The notes: generated from the sequence alone by a model not told the origin. Shown: positions 8,553-16,881, numbered from the stretch's first letter. The stretch is 64,000 bases of DNA from Aved-18 sp964606665 (GCA_964606665.1 CAZSHS010000001.1:1-64000); one strand, 5' to 3'. Numbers and translations are program-made.

Positions 8553-9431
8553 CTACTGTGCCGACTTACCGATGATTACAGATACAGGAGCGTGAGTTAC
8601 GATCTTGTCTGTGACGCTTCCCAAAATAATGTGTTCGAGAGCTGTATGACCTTTAGCTCCCATTACAATTAAATCAGCGTTTTTCTTCTTGGTGAACTCG
8701 ATTAGTACGTCGGCTGGCTCGCCAGTCGCTAACTCCGTATTTACGTTGCTCAAACCCAAATCTTTCATTTGCTTGAGTGCGTCGGCGATAACCATCTCGC
8801 CTTGCATCAACAGATTTTTTTCCAGAGCGAAATTGACTTCGGGAACAACAGCCATCATCTGTGGTACTGTCACCACATGTAATACTGATACTTGCACGTT
8901 ACGCTCTTTCAATTTGAGCATTGTTGCCATTTTGTTCATAGTCGCTACGGCGTCTTTGGACCCGTCGAAGGCAAACACAACATGTTTGACGTCGTTCTTG
9001 CCAGGGCGCAATACAAGAGTTGTTCCTGGATTGAGTTTGGCTACTTTGCGCGACGTGGACCCGACAAAGAACTCTTCGACTTTGCCATGTTTCAAAGGAA
9101 AAACGCAGGTAACGTCTGCATCTATCTTTTTAGACATATCGGCAATCGATTGGGCTGGATTACCAGAAATAAATTTGATCGTCACTTTGGCGCCTTTTGC
9201 TTCCAAAGCTTTTTGCAGTGGGTCGAGCTTCTCATGCGCTTTTTTCTCTATTTGATGTCCCCAGTCGTCAGCAAAATCGCCCATTGAATTAATGACGTTT
9301 TCATACGCTGGCGTAATGTTTTTGACGAACAAAAGCGTTACATCAGCTTGCTCAAGCGGCAAAGTCGTTGCCAGAGCTTCGACGAAGTCGGGTGGGGAGT
9401 GCATTACATCAACGGAGAGCAAGAGTTTCAT
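8553..9431 (-). CDS. Tandem-domain universal stress protein
   Basis: The 292-residue product contains two UspA domains in tandem (about 1-142 and 147-292). The second carries the ATP-binding type signature LIVMGAKGHTALEHIILGSVTDKIVTHAPVSV with G-2x-G-9x-G(S/T) spacing. The first domain has the less canonical FPLKHGKVEEFFVGSTSRKV. Two-domain Usps commonly bind ATP or AMP and act in stress survival. It is the first gene of a compact minus-strand operon with an acetyltransferase, a Rossmann reductase, a membrane protein and an exported DJ-1 protein, which together look like a stress or damage-response unit; that reading is inference. Confidence 0.88.
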   Translation of the reverse strand: MKLLLSVDVMHSPPDFVEALATTLPLEQADVTLLFVKNITPAYENVINSMGDFADDWGHQIEKKAHEKLDPLQKALEAKGAKVTIKFISGNPAQSIADMSKKIDADVTCVFPLKHGKVEEFFVGSTSRKVAKLNPGTTLVLRPGKNDVKHVVFAFDGSKDAVATMNKMATMLKLKERNVQVSVLHVVTVPQMMAVVPEVNFALEKNLLMQGEMVIADALKQMKDLGLSNVNTELATGEPADVLIEFTKKKNADLIVMGAKGHTALEHIILGSVTDKIVTHAPVSVIIGKSAQ

Positions 9432-9499
9432 GGTCCTAACCTTTAGCTTGTGCTTTGTGGGGGAAGCCTTGGGTTATTTTCTCACAGATGATTGCTTGA

Positions 9500-10096
9500 C
9501 TACTCTTTGTTTTCTTCGTCTTTCTGCTCATCTTTCTGCTTGTCTTTGCGCTTGGATTTGCCCTTTTCATCGCGCTTCTTGTCTTTGTTCTTTTTCTTTT
9601 GCTTTAGTTGGTTTTGTTCCAGCTCGATAACCTTTTCGATTTCTTCATCGATGGTGTCGTAGGGGAATCCACTGCTATTTTTACTGGCGTCTCCATTTAG
9701 ATCGCGCTCAGATGAACCAGCGTGACGTCGATTCAATTCTTCTTCGATTTCTTTGGGGTCGATGCCATTAACCTTCATCGGACCTTTGCAGATTTCCTTC
9801 CACGGCGCACCAGCCATAGCTTGGCGCAAAATGACTTCAAATACCATTTGTTTAATCGACGTGCCATAAACGCCAGAAGGCGATTGCTCAGGCACTTTGA
9901 CGCGCGGAATGGCGACTTCTGATGCGCCACAGAATCGACAAAGCTTGGCTTGGATTTTTATGCGCTCATCGCAAGCGACGCAATTTCGGTAATGTTTGTC
10001 GGAGAGTCCAAAATGGCAAAAGCGACACGCATTCGCGTTTTTCTTAATCAGCTCGGCACAGTTGGGGCACTCAATTGAGTCGGCAAGATAATCCAT
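9500..10096 (-). CDS. Double zinc-ribbon protein with lysine-rich tail
   Basis: The 198-residue protein begins with two adjacent CxxC...CxxC zinc ribbons: CPNC (about 10-13) with CRFC (about 27-30), then CVAC (about 39-42) with CRFC (about 53-56). A middle segment (about 75-130) is predicted helical, and the C-terminal 50 residues are almost entirely Lys, Glu, Asp and Arg (KQKKKNKDKK-like). The arrangement suggests a structural or nucleic-acid-binding adaptor, but no family beyond zinc ribbon is recognised. It lies 68 bp upstream of the Usp operon on the same strand and may or may not be co-transcribed with it. Confidence 0.65.
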   Translation of the reverse strand: MDYLADSIECPNCAELIKKNANACRFCHFGLSDKHYRNCVACDERIKIQAKLCRFCGASEVAIPRVKVPEQSPSGVYGTSIKQMVFEVILRQAMAGAPWKEICKGPMKVNGIDPKEIEEELNRRHAGSSERDLNGDASKNSSGFPYDTIDEEIEKVIELEQNQLKQKKKNKDKKRDEKGKSKRKDKQKDEQKDEENKE

Positions 10097-10123
10097 GAGG
10101 TGTTTATACCCAGCAGAATCGAT

Positions 10124-10517
10124 TTAATAGTAAGTGCACTTAGAGCCTTGTTTTCTAGCTTCTTCGACCATTTTTATTTTTTCTTTTACACTAGCTGGCC
10201 AGTTTATAAGAAATCTGTCTTTTGTAGAACTGTATTCTTGAGCAGCTAGGTACATGTCTAGATCCCATTGCGATCGAAAAACCCGACCATTACTATAAAC
10301 CTGGTAGGAAGCTGCATTTCGTTCATCAATCGGGAAACTTTAGTTCAATGTGAGATCTAGCGTAGTTTCTTGCTCGAATTATTGCTTCATCTGTGTTTGC
10401 TACGGAAATAAGTGTTTTGCTGCTTTCGTAACCCCACAGAGCCAATCCTGCTGCAATGACTAACGCAGTACAGGTAACAATAAGTTGCATTTTTGGTTTC
10501 ATGCAAAATAATTTCAT
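10124..10517 (-). pseudogene. Small membrane-anchored protein gene with apparent frameshift
   Basis: The frame starting at ATG 10517 encodes 63 residues: a short basic N-terminus, one hydrophobic segment (about residues 11-28) and a helical region ending HIELKFPD with TGA at 10326-10328. In the +1-shifted frame the sequence stays open across that stop and continues for about 66 more residues (FPIDERNAASYQ... to a TAA at 10124-10126) with normal codon character. Removing one base in the AAAGTTTCCC stretch at about 10332-10341 joins both into one protein of about 127 residues. It is either a broken gene, a base-calling error in a homopolymer, or programmed frameshifting. No family is recognised. 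Confidence 0.5.
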
Positions 10518-10590
10518 TTATCCATAATACTTCTAGTTAACGACATCTCCAACATCCGAATTCAAGATAGCTTTTTTCAAATCAGAATTG

Positions 10591-10627
10591 GTTGACTTAA
10601 TCAACCAAATTACTTGATTAAGTCAAC
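10591..10627. repeat. Perfect 14-bp inverted repeat
   Basis: GTTGACTTAATCAA (10591-10604) and its exact reverse complement (10614-10627) flank a 9-base AT-rich spacer. Each arm is itself nearly palindromic (TTGA...TCAA), so the site could be a paired operator as well as a hairpin. It lies between the truC-like gene (which ends at 10674, minus strand) and the frameshifted small gene. Without a clear U-tract it is not a convincing rho-independent terminator. Confidence 0.6.
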
Positions 10628-10673
10628 TATTAATTTCTCAAAAAAAAGGACCTCTCTTTTGTTCAAGCGTGAA

Positions 10674-11333
10674 TTAAATAAATCCATCGAACTCAGATTT
10701 AATCAAGATGTCACCAAACTGAAGAGAAGCCGCATGCAAAGCCATCCGCGTAAAGGAATAAGTCTCGCGAAAGAATCGATTTACGTCGCCTTTTCCAAAA
10801 CGAACGTCTCCTACGATGGGATGAGATAAATGTTTTAGGTGGCGCCGTATTTGGTGCTGTTTACCAGTAAGAGGATGACATTCGATCAATGACCATCGAT
10901 CAAAGTGCTCTATTGGAACAAAGCGAGTTTGCGCCTCCACGCGAGATTCTTTATCGCGTTGCTTAATTGGATGATCGAGAAAAATTTCTTCTTTCATTAA
11001 ACCGCGCACAAGTGCAATGTATTTTTTCTGGACTAAACCAGATTGAAATAAAGTTTGCATTCGCCGCGCACTATCAGCATTTAGCGCAAATAAAAGTACG
11101 CCGCTTGTTGCTCGATCTAATCTGTGCACGGCAAAAACTTGAGCGCCAATTATTTTGTCGCGGACCAAATCAGAAACTGTAATTGGGTCTTTGTCCCAAC
11201 CTCGATGCACTATCATACCTGCAGGTTTATCTACGGCAATGAAATTATCATCGCTATATAAGACTTTTAAGTCGTGCCCTTCAGCTCTAGTAGGCGCGGA
11301 CCGGACGAGGTGTTCCAGAGATTTTTTGAGCAT
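10674..11333 (-). CDS. truC: RluA-family pseudouridine synthase, TruC-like
   Basis: The 219-residue enzyme carries the RluA-family active-site motif HRLDRATSGVLLFAL, with the catalytic Asp, plus KKYIALVRG and GKQHQIRRHLKHLSHPIVGD. The N-terminal VHRGWDKDP and the later RMALHAASLQF resemble E. coli TruC, which modifies U65 of tRNA; no S4 domain is present, as in TruC. An RNA target other than tRNA cannot be excluded. The predicted ATG at 11333 lies 47 bp inside the end of the upstream phosphofructokinase gene, and I see no good later start, so translation appears coupled to it. Confidence 0.8.
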   Translation of the reverse strand: MLKKSLEHLVRSAPTRAEGHDLKVLYSDDNFIAVDKPAGMIVHRGWDKDPITVSDLVRDKIIGAQVFAVHRLDRATSGVLLFALNADSARRMQTLFQSGLVQKKYIALVRGLMKEEIFLDHPIKQRDKESRVEAQTRFVPIEHFDRWSLIECHPLTGKQHQIRRHLKHLSHPIVGDVRFGKGDVNRFFRETYSFTRMALHAASLQFGDILIKSEFDGFI

Positions 11334-12498
11334 TTACTTTTGCTTTTTCAGGTTTGCGACCGAAAGAAACACCCATACTTTCATAGACAGCAACATCGTT
11401 CATATCGACAAAGCGCTGAACAATGGCGTCTTTTACGTCCATATAATTCAACTGTCCAGCTTGAAATGACGCAACTGTTACGCCCAATACGCCTTGCGCA
11501 ATGAGCTCGACTGCAGCGGCACCTGCTTCCAAACCAAAAGTTGCATCGTAAGCTGAAGAAAATCCGCAGCGCACTAAGTGACCGGGTCGAATGTCGCGTA
11601 CTTCGGGAATCTCGTAGACGCCTTCGACAAATTGTCCGGTGCGCTTCATGAATTCTTTGATTTCGGGATCTTTTTTGATGCGGTCTTCGATTTGTTTGAC
11701 CACATATTTGCCTGCGCCCATGAGCTTTCTGTGACCAAATGAATCTGGTTCTGAACTCATGTCCACAAGTTCGTTGCCTGATGCGTCGCGCAGACCTTCA
11801 GCTACCACAACCATTACTGTGCCAGCTTTTACGTCGGATTTTTCGATGCGCGAAACAAAAGCGTCTTTGACATGTTTGTACAAAACATCAAAATCTACCG
11901 GCACTTCTGGAATCAAAATGGCGTCGGCATCGGCTGCGACTCCGCCTCTAAAGGCTGTGTGTCCAGCGTATCTGCCAAAAACTTCAAGTACTATTATTCG
12001 ATTGTGAGTGCGTCCGGTGGTGCGCAAATCGCGCACTTCGTCTTGAATGCGATTGATGGTCGAGTCGCCCCCGACACTGTATGGCATCAAGTCGAGGTCC
12101 ATTGTTTTTGGTGCGTGGACGCATGGAATGCCTTGCTCAGAAAGATCTTTCACCACAGAGCCTGTGTCGTCGCCGCCTGAAATAATTAGAGCGTCGAGCT
12201 TGAATTTCTTGAGCCCGTCTTTGATGCGGTCGTACTTTTTGTCGTCTTTGATTTTGGAAATTTTGACGCGTGAGTTGCCGGCTTCGCTGCCTGCCAGGTA
12301 TACAGGGATTTGCTCAATGCGATCATGAGTAAGTTGAGTCAATTCTTTGAGGTCTATTAAGTTGTAAAGCCCTGCATAGCCGTTTGGAATAATGAAAGTG
12401 GAATAGCCTTTGCTCAATCCGGTGAGGGCTGCACCCTTGATGACGCCGTTTAGTCCGCCGCAATCGCCGCCCGATGTGATAATGCCGATGTTTTTCAT
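11287..12498 (-). CDS. 6-phosphofructokinase, probable pyrophosphate-dependent type
   Basis: The 403-residue protein is a phosphofructokinase: MKNIGIITSGGDCGGLN start, IISGGDDTGSV (108-111 GGDD), PKTMDLD (130-136), GRYAGHTAF, an IPEVPVD segment and a C-terminal AYDATFGLEAGAAAVELI. Asp at position 111 (GGDD instead of GGDG) and Lys131 (PKT instead of PGT) are the residues that in this family favour pyrophosphate over ATP as phosphoryl donor. The N-terminal loop reads GGDCGGLNG rather than the usual GGDCPGLNA, which is unusual. The start at 12498 is supported by GGGAG 6 bases upstream; an extended ATG at 12528 lacks this. It acts in glycolysis and may be reversible if PPi-linked. Confidence 0.88.
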   Translation of the reverse strand: MKNIGIITSGGDCGGLNGVIKGAALTGLSKGYSTFIIPNGYAGLYNLIDLKELTQLTHDRIEQIPVYLAGSEAGNSRVKISKIKDDKKYDRIKDGLKKFKLDALIISGGDDTGSVVKDLSEQGIPCVHAPKTMDLDLMPYSVGGDSTINRIQDEVRDLRTTGRTHNRIIVLEVFGRYAGHTAFRGGVAADADAILIPEVPVDFDVLYKHVKDAFVSRIEKSDVKAGTVMVVVAEGLRDASGNELVDMSSEPDSFGHRKLMGAGKYVVKQIEDRIKKDPEIKEFMKRTGQFVEGVYEIPEVRDIRPGHLVRCGFSSAYDATFGLEAGAAAVELIAQGVLGVTVASFQAGQLNYMDVKDAIVQRFVDMNDVAVYESMGVSFGRKPEKAKVNAQKISGTPRPVRAY

Positions 12499-12685
12499 GT
12501 CTGCTCCCAAAAAAGCTGTGAAGAGCAAATTGAACCACGCTTAAAAGATTGAATTGTTTAACGCAATTTTATGGCGCAAATAGCCCACAGGCAGCCGCTG
12601 GTCTTGAAAACGTGTGAAAAAATAGCAATGGCTGGCTTTGAGTCGCTGACCCAAGTCCTAATAAATGTTATAAAGGGGGTCTAAA

Positions 12686-12705
12686 TCTCTGGTATTAGAC
12701 AGAGA
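12686..12705 (+). promoter_or_regulatory. Small hairpin in leader of the bestrophin gene
   Basis: TCTCTG (12686-12691) pairs with CAGAGA (12700-12705) around an 8-base loop, 20 bases before the ATG of the bestrophin gene and just upstream of its AAGGA ribosome-binding site. The stem is short, and any regulatory role is unproven. The rest of the 12499-12725 region holds the divergent promoters of the phosphofructokinase and bestrophin genes, which I could not place confidently. Confidence 0.25.
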
Positions 12706-12725
12706 ACGTGTAGAGCAAGGATTTT

Positions 12726-13748
12726 ATGCAATCGAAAGTCGACCCGACAAAAGACATCTTGGCGGATGTGACAAGCGAAAACGCTGAGCCATACAGAGAA
12801 TTCTGGCGCCAGGCTCTGGCGGTTCAAGGCTCAATTATGATGCATGTGCTGCCAAACGTTATCTTGTCTGGGGTAGTGGCAACAATTGTTTGCTTTATTG
12901 CGTATTATTTGAAGCAAAACCATAGTTTTCAAATTGGATTTAACGTTTCGCTTTACGAAGTTGTAGGGGGCGCACTTGGTTTGCTCCTCGTTCTGCGTAC
13001 AAACGCCGGTTACGATAGGTGGTGGGAAGGACGCAAATTGTGGGGCGGAATCGTCAACCAGAGCCGCAACTTGTGCATTAACGCTTTGTCTTATGGACCA
13101 AACGAGCCTGAATGGCGTTCTAAGTTTGTGCGCTGGGTGGCAGTTTTCGGACATGTATCGCGAATGCGTCTTCGTAGCGAATCAGAATCGCCAGAAGTAA
13201 CAAACTTAATTGGTGAGCAATCGGCTCAAGAATTATTTAAAACTGAACATATGCCAAGCGCCGTGTCGATGATGCTTGGTGGGATGCTCAAAGACGCTTG
13301 CGACAGAGGTCTTATGACCGAGCCTGCTTTTCTTCAAGCCGAGCAAGAAAGGGCCAAGTTAATCGACCATCTAGGAGCATGTGAGCGTATTTTGCGTACA
13401 CCACTGGCGATGGCATACTCGGTGAAAATTAGACAGTTTATCGCCTTGTTTATTCTCACTCTTCCTTTCGCTCTGGTAAACAGTCTTGGTGCTTACTGGC
13501 AGGTTCCACTGCTTACAATGATGGTGGCATATCCGCTTTTGTCGCTCGATCAATTAGGGGTGGAATTGCAAAATCCATTTTCGACGAAGAATTTGAGTCA
13601 CTTGCCGCTGGCTGAGATAAGCAAAGCAATTGAAAAAAACGTTTTGAGTTTGCTTCGCGCCAAATCTGTAAAGTCAGGCGATCTCGATTTCAAAGTGCGC
13701 GAGCAAAAACGCACTGAAGAACTGATTTCGTTCCTGAACAAAAACTAG
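12726..13748 (+). CDS. Bestrophin family channel (UPF0187/RFP-TM)
   Basis: The 340-residue membrane protein has the bestrophin-like layout: four hydrophobic segments (about 38-60, 75-92, 235-258 and 262-282) with the signature LLVLRTNAGYDRWWEGRKLWGGIVNQSRNL (about residues 92-121; Arg-Thr-Asn and Tyr-x-x-Trp-x-Glu pattern), and a conserved DQLGVELQNPF near residues 275-287. Bacterial bestrophins are pentameric anion or cation channels of the inner membrane. AAGGA lies 8 bases before the ATG. It is a single gene, divergent from phosphofructokinase and convergent with a TPR gene; a small inverted repeat (AGCTTA/TAAGCT at 13755-13770) separates the two ends. Confidence 0.85.
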   Translation: MQSKVDPTKDILADVTSENAEPYREFWRQALAVQGSIMMHVLPNVILSGVVATIVCFIAYYLKQNHSFQIGFNVSLYEVVGGALGLLLVLRTNAGYDRWWEGRKLWGGIVNQSRNLCINALSYGPNEPEWRSKFVRWVAVFGHVSRMRLRSESESPEVTNLIGEQSAQELFKTEHMPSAVSMMLGGMLKDACDRGLMTEPAFLQAEQERAKLIDHLGACERILRTPLAMAYSVKIRQFIALFILTLPFALVNSLGAYWQVPLLTMMVAYPLLSLDQLGVELQNPFSTKNLSHLPLAEISKAIEKNVLSLLRAKSVKSGDLDFKVREQKRTEELISFLNKN

Positions 13749-13768
13749 GTTTGGAGCTTATTTATAAG

Positions 13769-14614
13769 CTAGCGCGGTATCCAGTATGGCGAGACGATTG
13801 TGCCGCGATTTGATTCTTCTTCGGCTTTGTTTTTAATTGCCAGAGCGTCTTGATACTTGCTTCGACAATCATTGGCTAATTCTTGATAGGGTTCAAGCAA
13901 AACCTGGCTGCCCTTTTGTACGCGTGCGCGTCGACGTTTGAAATCGTCTGGAGTTTCGCCATAGTTTGGAAAAACTGGCAAGGCGACATCAATTTGTTTT
14001 TTTGCCTCTTCAAGTTGTGCTTGCGATATACGCATGTTCGATTCAGCCTCGGCTAAGACCTGGCGCGCTCCACCAAAAAGATAACTGCCTTGCGCGAAGC
14101 TTGACCATCCCATGAAATTGCTCAAGCTGGGTCCGTTTTGAGTGTAGCTGTTAATCTTGGGAAGTCGACGTTTGATACTTTCAAGCTCTTCTGGCTTCAC
14201 CGATTCGTCTTCAACTGGGGCTGAGATGTTTTGCGATTGGCTCTGTGCAGGAGCTGGAAGGTCGCTTGGGTTTGCTTTGTAATTATTTTTGTGCAGAAGT
14301 GCTTTGATTTGTCCCGCGTAGCTACTTGCCGGGTCCAGGTGAAAACTCTGAGAGAACTGAGCCAGTGCATCGTTTTTTTTGCCTAGTTGCATAAGGGCTA
14401 GTCCATAGAGATAGTGCGATTTGGCGTTGTTTGGATTTTGGTCCACTAATTTTTTGAAATAGCCTGCAGCCGAGGTGTAGTCTTTGGCTTGGTAATAACG
14501 CAGTCCGTAACTTTCAAAGACAGAAGTTGCGCCATATGCGCTGGATTGGGCTGTGGCTGCTAAGACACACACAAGCGCTATTTTGCCAGAATTTTTGTAG
14601 ATATCGGTTCTCAT
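13769..14614 (-). CDS. Secreted TPR-repeat protein
   Basis: The 281-residue protein has an N-terminal signal peptide (hydrophobic core about 11-25, cleavage near SAYGA-T) and two or three TPR units (about 33-105, including GLRYYQAKDYTSAAGYFKKLV and AKSHYLYGLALMQLGKKNDALAQF). A Pro/Ser/Gln-rich linker follows, then a helical region (about 180-270) likely to form a coiled coil. TPRs mediate protein-protein contacts; the partner is unknown. The N-terminal domain resembles the TPR domains of the secreted proteins at 2363, 39517 and 42309, but there is no peptidase domain. It is a single gene, convergent with the bestrophin gene. Confidence 0.7.
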   Translation of the reverse strand: MRTDIYKNSGKIALVCVLAATAQSSAYGATSVFESYGLRYYQAKDYTSAAGYFKKLVDQNPNNAKSHYLYGLALMQLGKKNDALAQFSQSFHLDPASSYAGQIKALLHKNNYKANPSDLPAPAQSQSQNISAPVEDESVKPEELESIKRRLPKINSYTQNGPSLSNFMGWSSFAQGSYLFGGARQVLAEAESNMRISQAQLEEAKKQIDVALPVFPNYGETPDDFKRRRARVQKGSQVLLEPYQELANDCRSKYQDALAIKNKAEEESNRGTIVSPYWIPR

Positions 14615-14675
14615 CGCTATAGTTTAGGCCCAAACAGCGAAAAACTAAACATTACACTTTTTTGTTTCATGTTCT

Positions 14676-16247
14676 ATGCTAGTGAAGTGTCTACAAACTC
14701 TTGAGGGGCAAGGTTTAGGTAGTTTGAATATAAGCAAATATCTTAGATTGGAAGATATTAGCGATCACGGACTCCAAATACCGGAGTCGGCACTATATAG
14801 TGTTTTGCTGGTGTCCACTAAAGTGAAAGATTGCTCGACATTGCTCAAGCAATTGATTTCGTGGGGACAAAATCAGCTTGTGTTCTCGGCTTTGACCGAA
14901 GCTGAAAATGCTGTCTTGCGTATTGAAGACGAGAATTTTGATGCGGTCATAATTACAATTGACCCTCAAGTTGGCAAAGAACTAGCCTTACTGACCACAA
15001 TTAAAAAGCTGGCGCCAGAATTACCTGTGATTGTTTTGTCCGACCACAAGCACCGCGAACTTGCAAGCCTGGCTATAAAAAAAGGTGCTCAAGACTTTAT
15101 GGTGGTCGATTCGTCTTTGCCGCTTGAACTGCTTAAGATGCGCTTGATTGCTGAAATAGAAAAGAACAAGGCTGATGCTGATAAGCTAGGTTATGCAAGG
15201 CTTGAAAAGTTTGTGACGCGAAGTGTGGTAGAGCACTCGCCTTTGCTGTTTGTGCGTTTTGATCATTCATTTCGCATTATCGACTGCAATAAATATTTCG
15301 AAGAGAAGACTGGCTCTACCAGGCAAGAATTGCGTGGTCGCTCTATGTTTGAAGTATTGCAGCAAGTCGAGTTGATTGAGTTTCAGTCGCTTGCAAAAGG
15401 ACAGCCGGTGCTGGCAAAGCGTCTCACGCTCAGAGGCGAAGACAATCTCTATAACGACATGTTTGTCAATTTCTTTAGTTGGTCCTTTGCGCGGGCAAAC
15501 GGGCAAGAAAGCGAGATTATATTGCTTGGGGTTGATATCACAGGAGCTGTAAGAGCCAAATATTTACAGGAAGAATTTGTGGCTGCAATTGCGCATGATT
15601 TACGCAATCCTATTTTAGGGCACGAGCAAGTTTTTTCCGCCATTTTAGACAAAAACTTGAATCCCTATGGTGATTTGACTGCGTCATTGCAAGCCGTGCG
15701 ATCAAGCAATCTCAAGGTTTTGCAGTTGCTAGATACAATGCTTGATGTGTATAAAATGGACAGCTCAGAAGTGGTGCCAAAGGTTGAAGGCGCTTGTTTC
15801 AATGAAGCGGTACACTCACAAATTGGCGAAATGCAATTGGTAGCTAATATCAGTCAGCAAAAAATCAAACTTAACTTGGAGCAAGGCTTGCCTAAAGCCG
15901 GAATTGATCAGGTTTCCGCTTTTAGAATCGTGTCTAACTTGCTTTTTAACGCAGTCAAAAACTCGCCCAAGAAAGCGGATATTACCGTGACCACGCGCTT
16001 TAGTGATGAATTCGTTATTTTGGAAATCTCAAACACCCCTCTGTATCCGCAGTCTCTTGAGCTGGCCAATCTGTTTGAGCGATTTGCGTTTGCTGACAAA
16101 TCAGAAGGTAACAAAAGATCAACGTCTGGGCTTGGTTTGTATTTTTGTAAGAAAACACTCGATAGGTATAATGGCAATATCACCTGCATTCAAGAGACTG
16201 ACCCAGTCACAGTTACGTTTATTGTGAGCGTTCCTCTTTTGAAATAA
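14676..16247 (+). CDS. Sensor histidine kinase with pseudo-receiver and PAS domains
   Basis: The 523-residue protein has a receiver-like domain (about 40-155), a PAS domain (about 178-290), a HisKA dimerisation helix with the H-box AAIAHDLRNPI (phospho-accepting His about residue 308), and a HATPase domain with N-box (NLLFNAVKNSP) and G-box (GLGLYFCKK). In the receiver the phospho-Asp position is Thr94 (VIITIDP), the acidic pair before strand 1 is Ser-Thr, and the conserved Lys is absent, so it cannot be phosphorylated in the usual way. No transmembrane segment is seen, so it is cytoplasmic. No response regulator gene is adjacent. The start could be a little downstream. The 3' end overlaps the convergent gene by 29 bp. 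Confidence 0.85.
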   Translation: MLVKCLQTLEGQGLGSLNISKYLRLEDISDHGLQIPESALYSVLLVSTKVKDCSTLLKQLISWGQNQLVFSALTEAENAVLRIEDENFDAVIITIDPQVGKELALLTTIKKLAPELPVIVLSDHKHRELASLAIKKGAQDFMVVDSSLPLELLKMRLIAEIEKNKADADKLGYARLEKFVTRSVVEHSPLLFVRFDHSFRIIDCNKYFEEKTGSTRQELRGRSMFEVLQQVELIEFQSLAKGQPVLAKRLTLRGEDNLYNDMFVNFFSWSFARANGQESEIILLGVDITGAVRAKYLQEEFVAAIAHDLRNPILGHEQVFSAILDKNLNPYGDLTASLQAVRSSNLKVLQLLDTMLDVYKMDSSEVVPKVEGACFNEAVHSQIGEMQLVANISQQKIKLNLEQGLPKAGIDQVSAFRIVSNLLFNAVKNSPKKADITVTTRFSDEFVILEISNTPLYPQSLELANLFERFAFADKSEGNKRSTSGLGLYFCKKTLDRYNGNITCIQETDPVTVTFIVSVPLLK

Positions 16248-16881
16248 CAAATTTAGTGGTACCTTGCGGCTCAATTATGTTGAAGTCTGAAAATCTAAAT
16301 TGGGGACGGCCAAAGATTTTTGCTTCTTCTAAGATGCCCAAATAGTCTGTATTGTCGCCAATTAAGAATAAATGCCCGGGAGGTACTAAGTAGGCTTGGG
16401 TAATTTGTGGACCCGTTGAATTTGAGTTATTTTGACGATAGGTGATTTTCACACAAGCTCCTCCTTTCTCATGAGAAGAGGGAGATCTGACTGCAACGTT
16501 ATTTGGTAGAACTATTTTGGCCCCTGGGCATTGAACCAAAACAGAATCACCGGGCAATCCAGCTATGCGTCTGAAGTGAGCTGCCTCACCGGTTTCTCCT
16601 TTGATGCGAGCAATAGCTAATTGCATTTTTTGCCAACTATTTTTCTCTTTGGCCTTCAAAAAATCAGGATAGAATAAAACAATTTCGCCCCTTTTAAACG
16701 AATGGTTTAAGTAAGGACTGAATTTTTCAACGAACACAAGATCGTTTGGTTTGAGGGTAGGAAGCATTGCCAAAGATGTTATTTGACGTACTTCGCATGG
16801 CAATGACCACAGAATCGAAAAAATAAATGTGGCAATGAAATTTAGAGTAAGCATGCCCAAAATAGCTAGAAGTGCTTTCAT
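16219..16881 (-). CDS. Signal-peptidase-I-like protein lacking the catalytic dyad
   Basis: The 220-residue protein has an N-terminal membrane anchor (about 5-27) and an S26 signal peptidase fold: box B-like SLAMLPTLKPNDLVFVEKF, box C RGEIVLFYP, box D FRRIAGLPGDSVLV and box E-like FLIGDNTDY. In active enzymes the serine directly precedes the Met of SMxPTL and a lysine begins KRxxGLPGD. Here these positions are Ala38 and Arg104, so both catalytic residues appear lost; Ser36 is two residues off. Box E also lacks the usual SxDSR. It may be a non-enzymatic binding protein or use a shifted Ser. It overlaps the upstream membrane-protein gene by 4 bp. Confidence 0.75.
   Translation of the reverse strand: MKALLAILGMLTLNFIATFIFSILWSLPCEVRQITSLAMLPTLKPNDLVFVEKFSPYLNHSFKRGEIVLFYPDFLKAKEKNSWQKMQLAIARIKGETGEAAHFRRIAGLPGDSVLVQCPGAKIVLPNNVAVRSPSSHEKGGACVKITYRQNNSNSTGPQITQAYLVPPGHLFLIGDNTDYLGILEEAKIFGRPQFRFSDFNIIEPQGTTKFVISKEERSQ

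Noticed and set aside
13755..13770. Terminator between bestrophin and TPR genes
   Set aside because: The 6-bp stem AGCTTA/TAAGCT has no GC core or U-tract, so it is only noted within the bestrophin entry.
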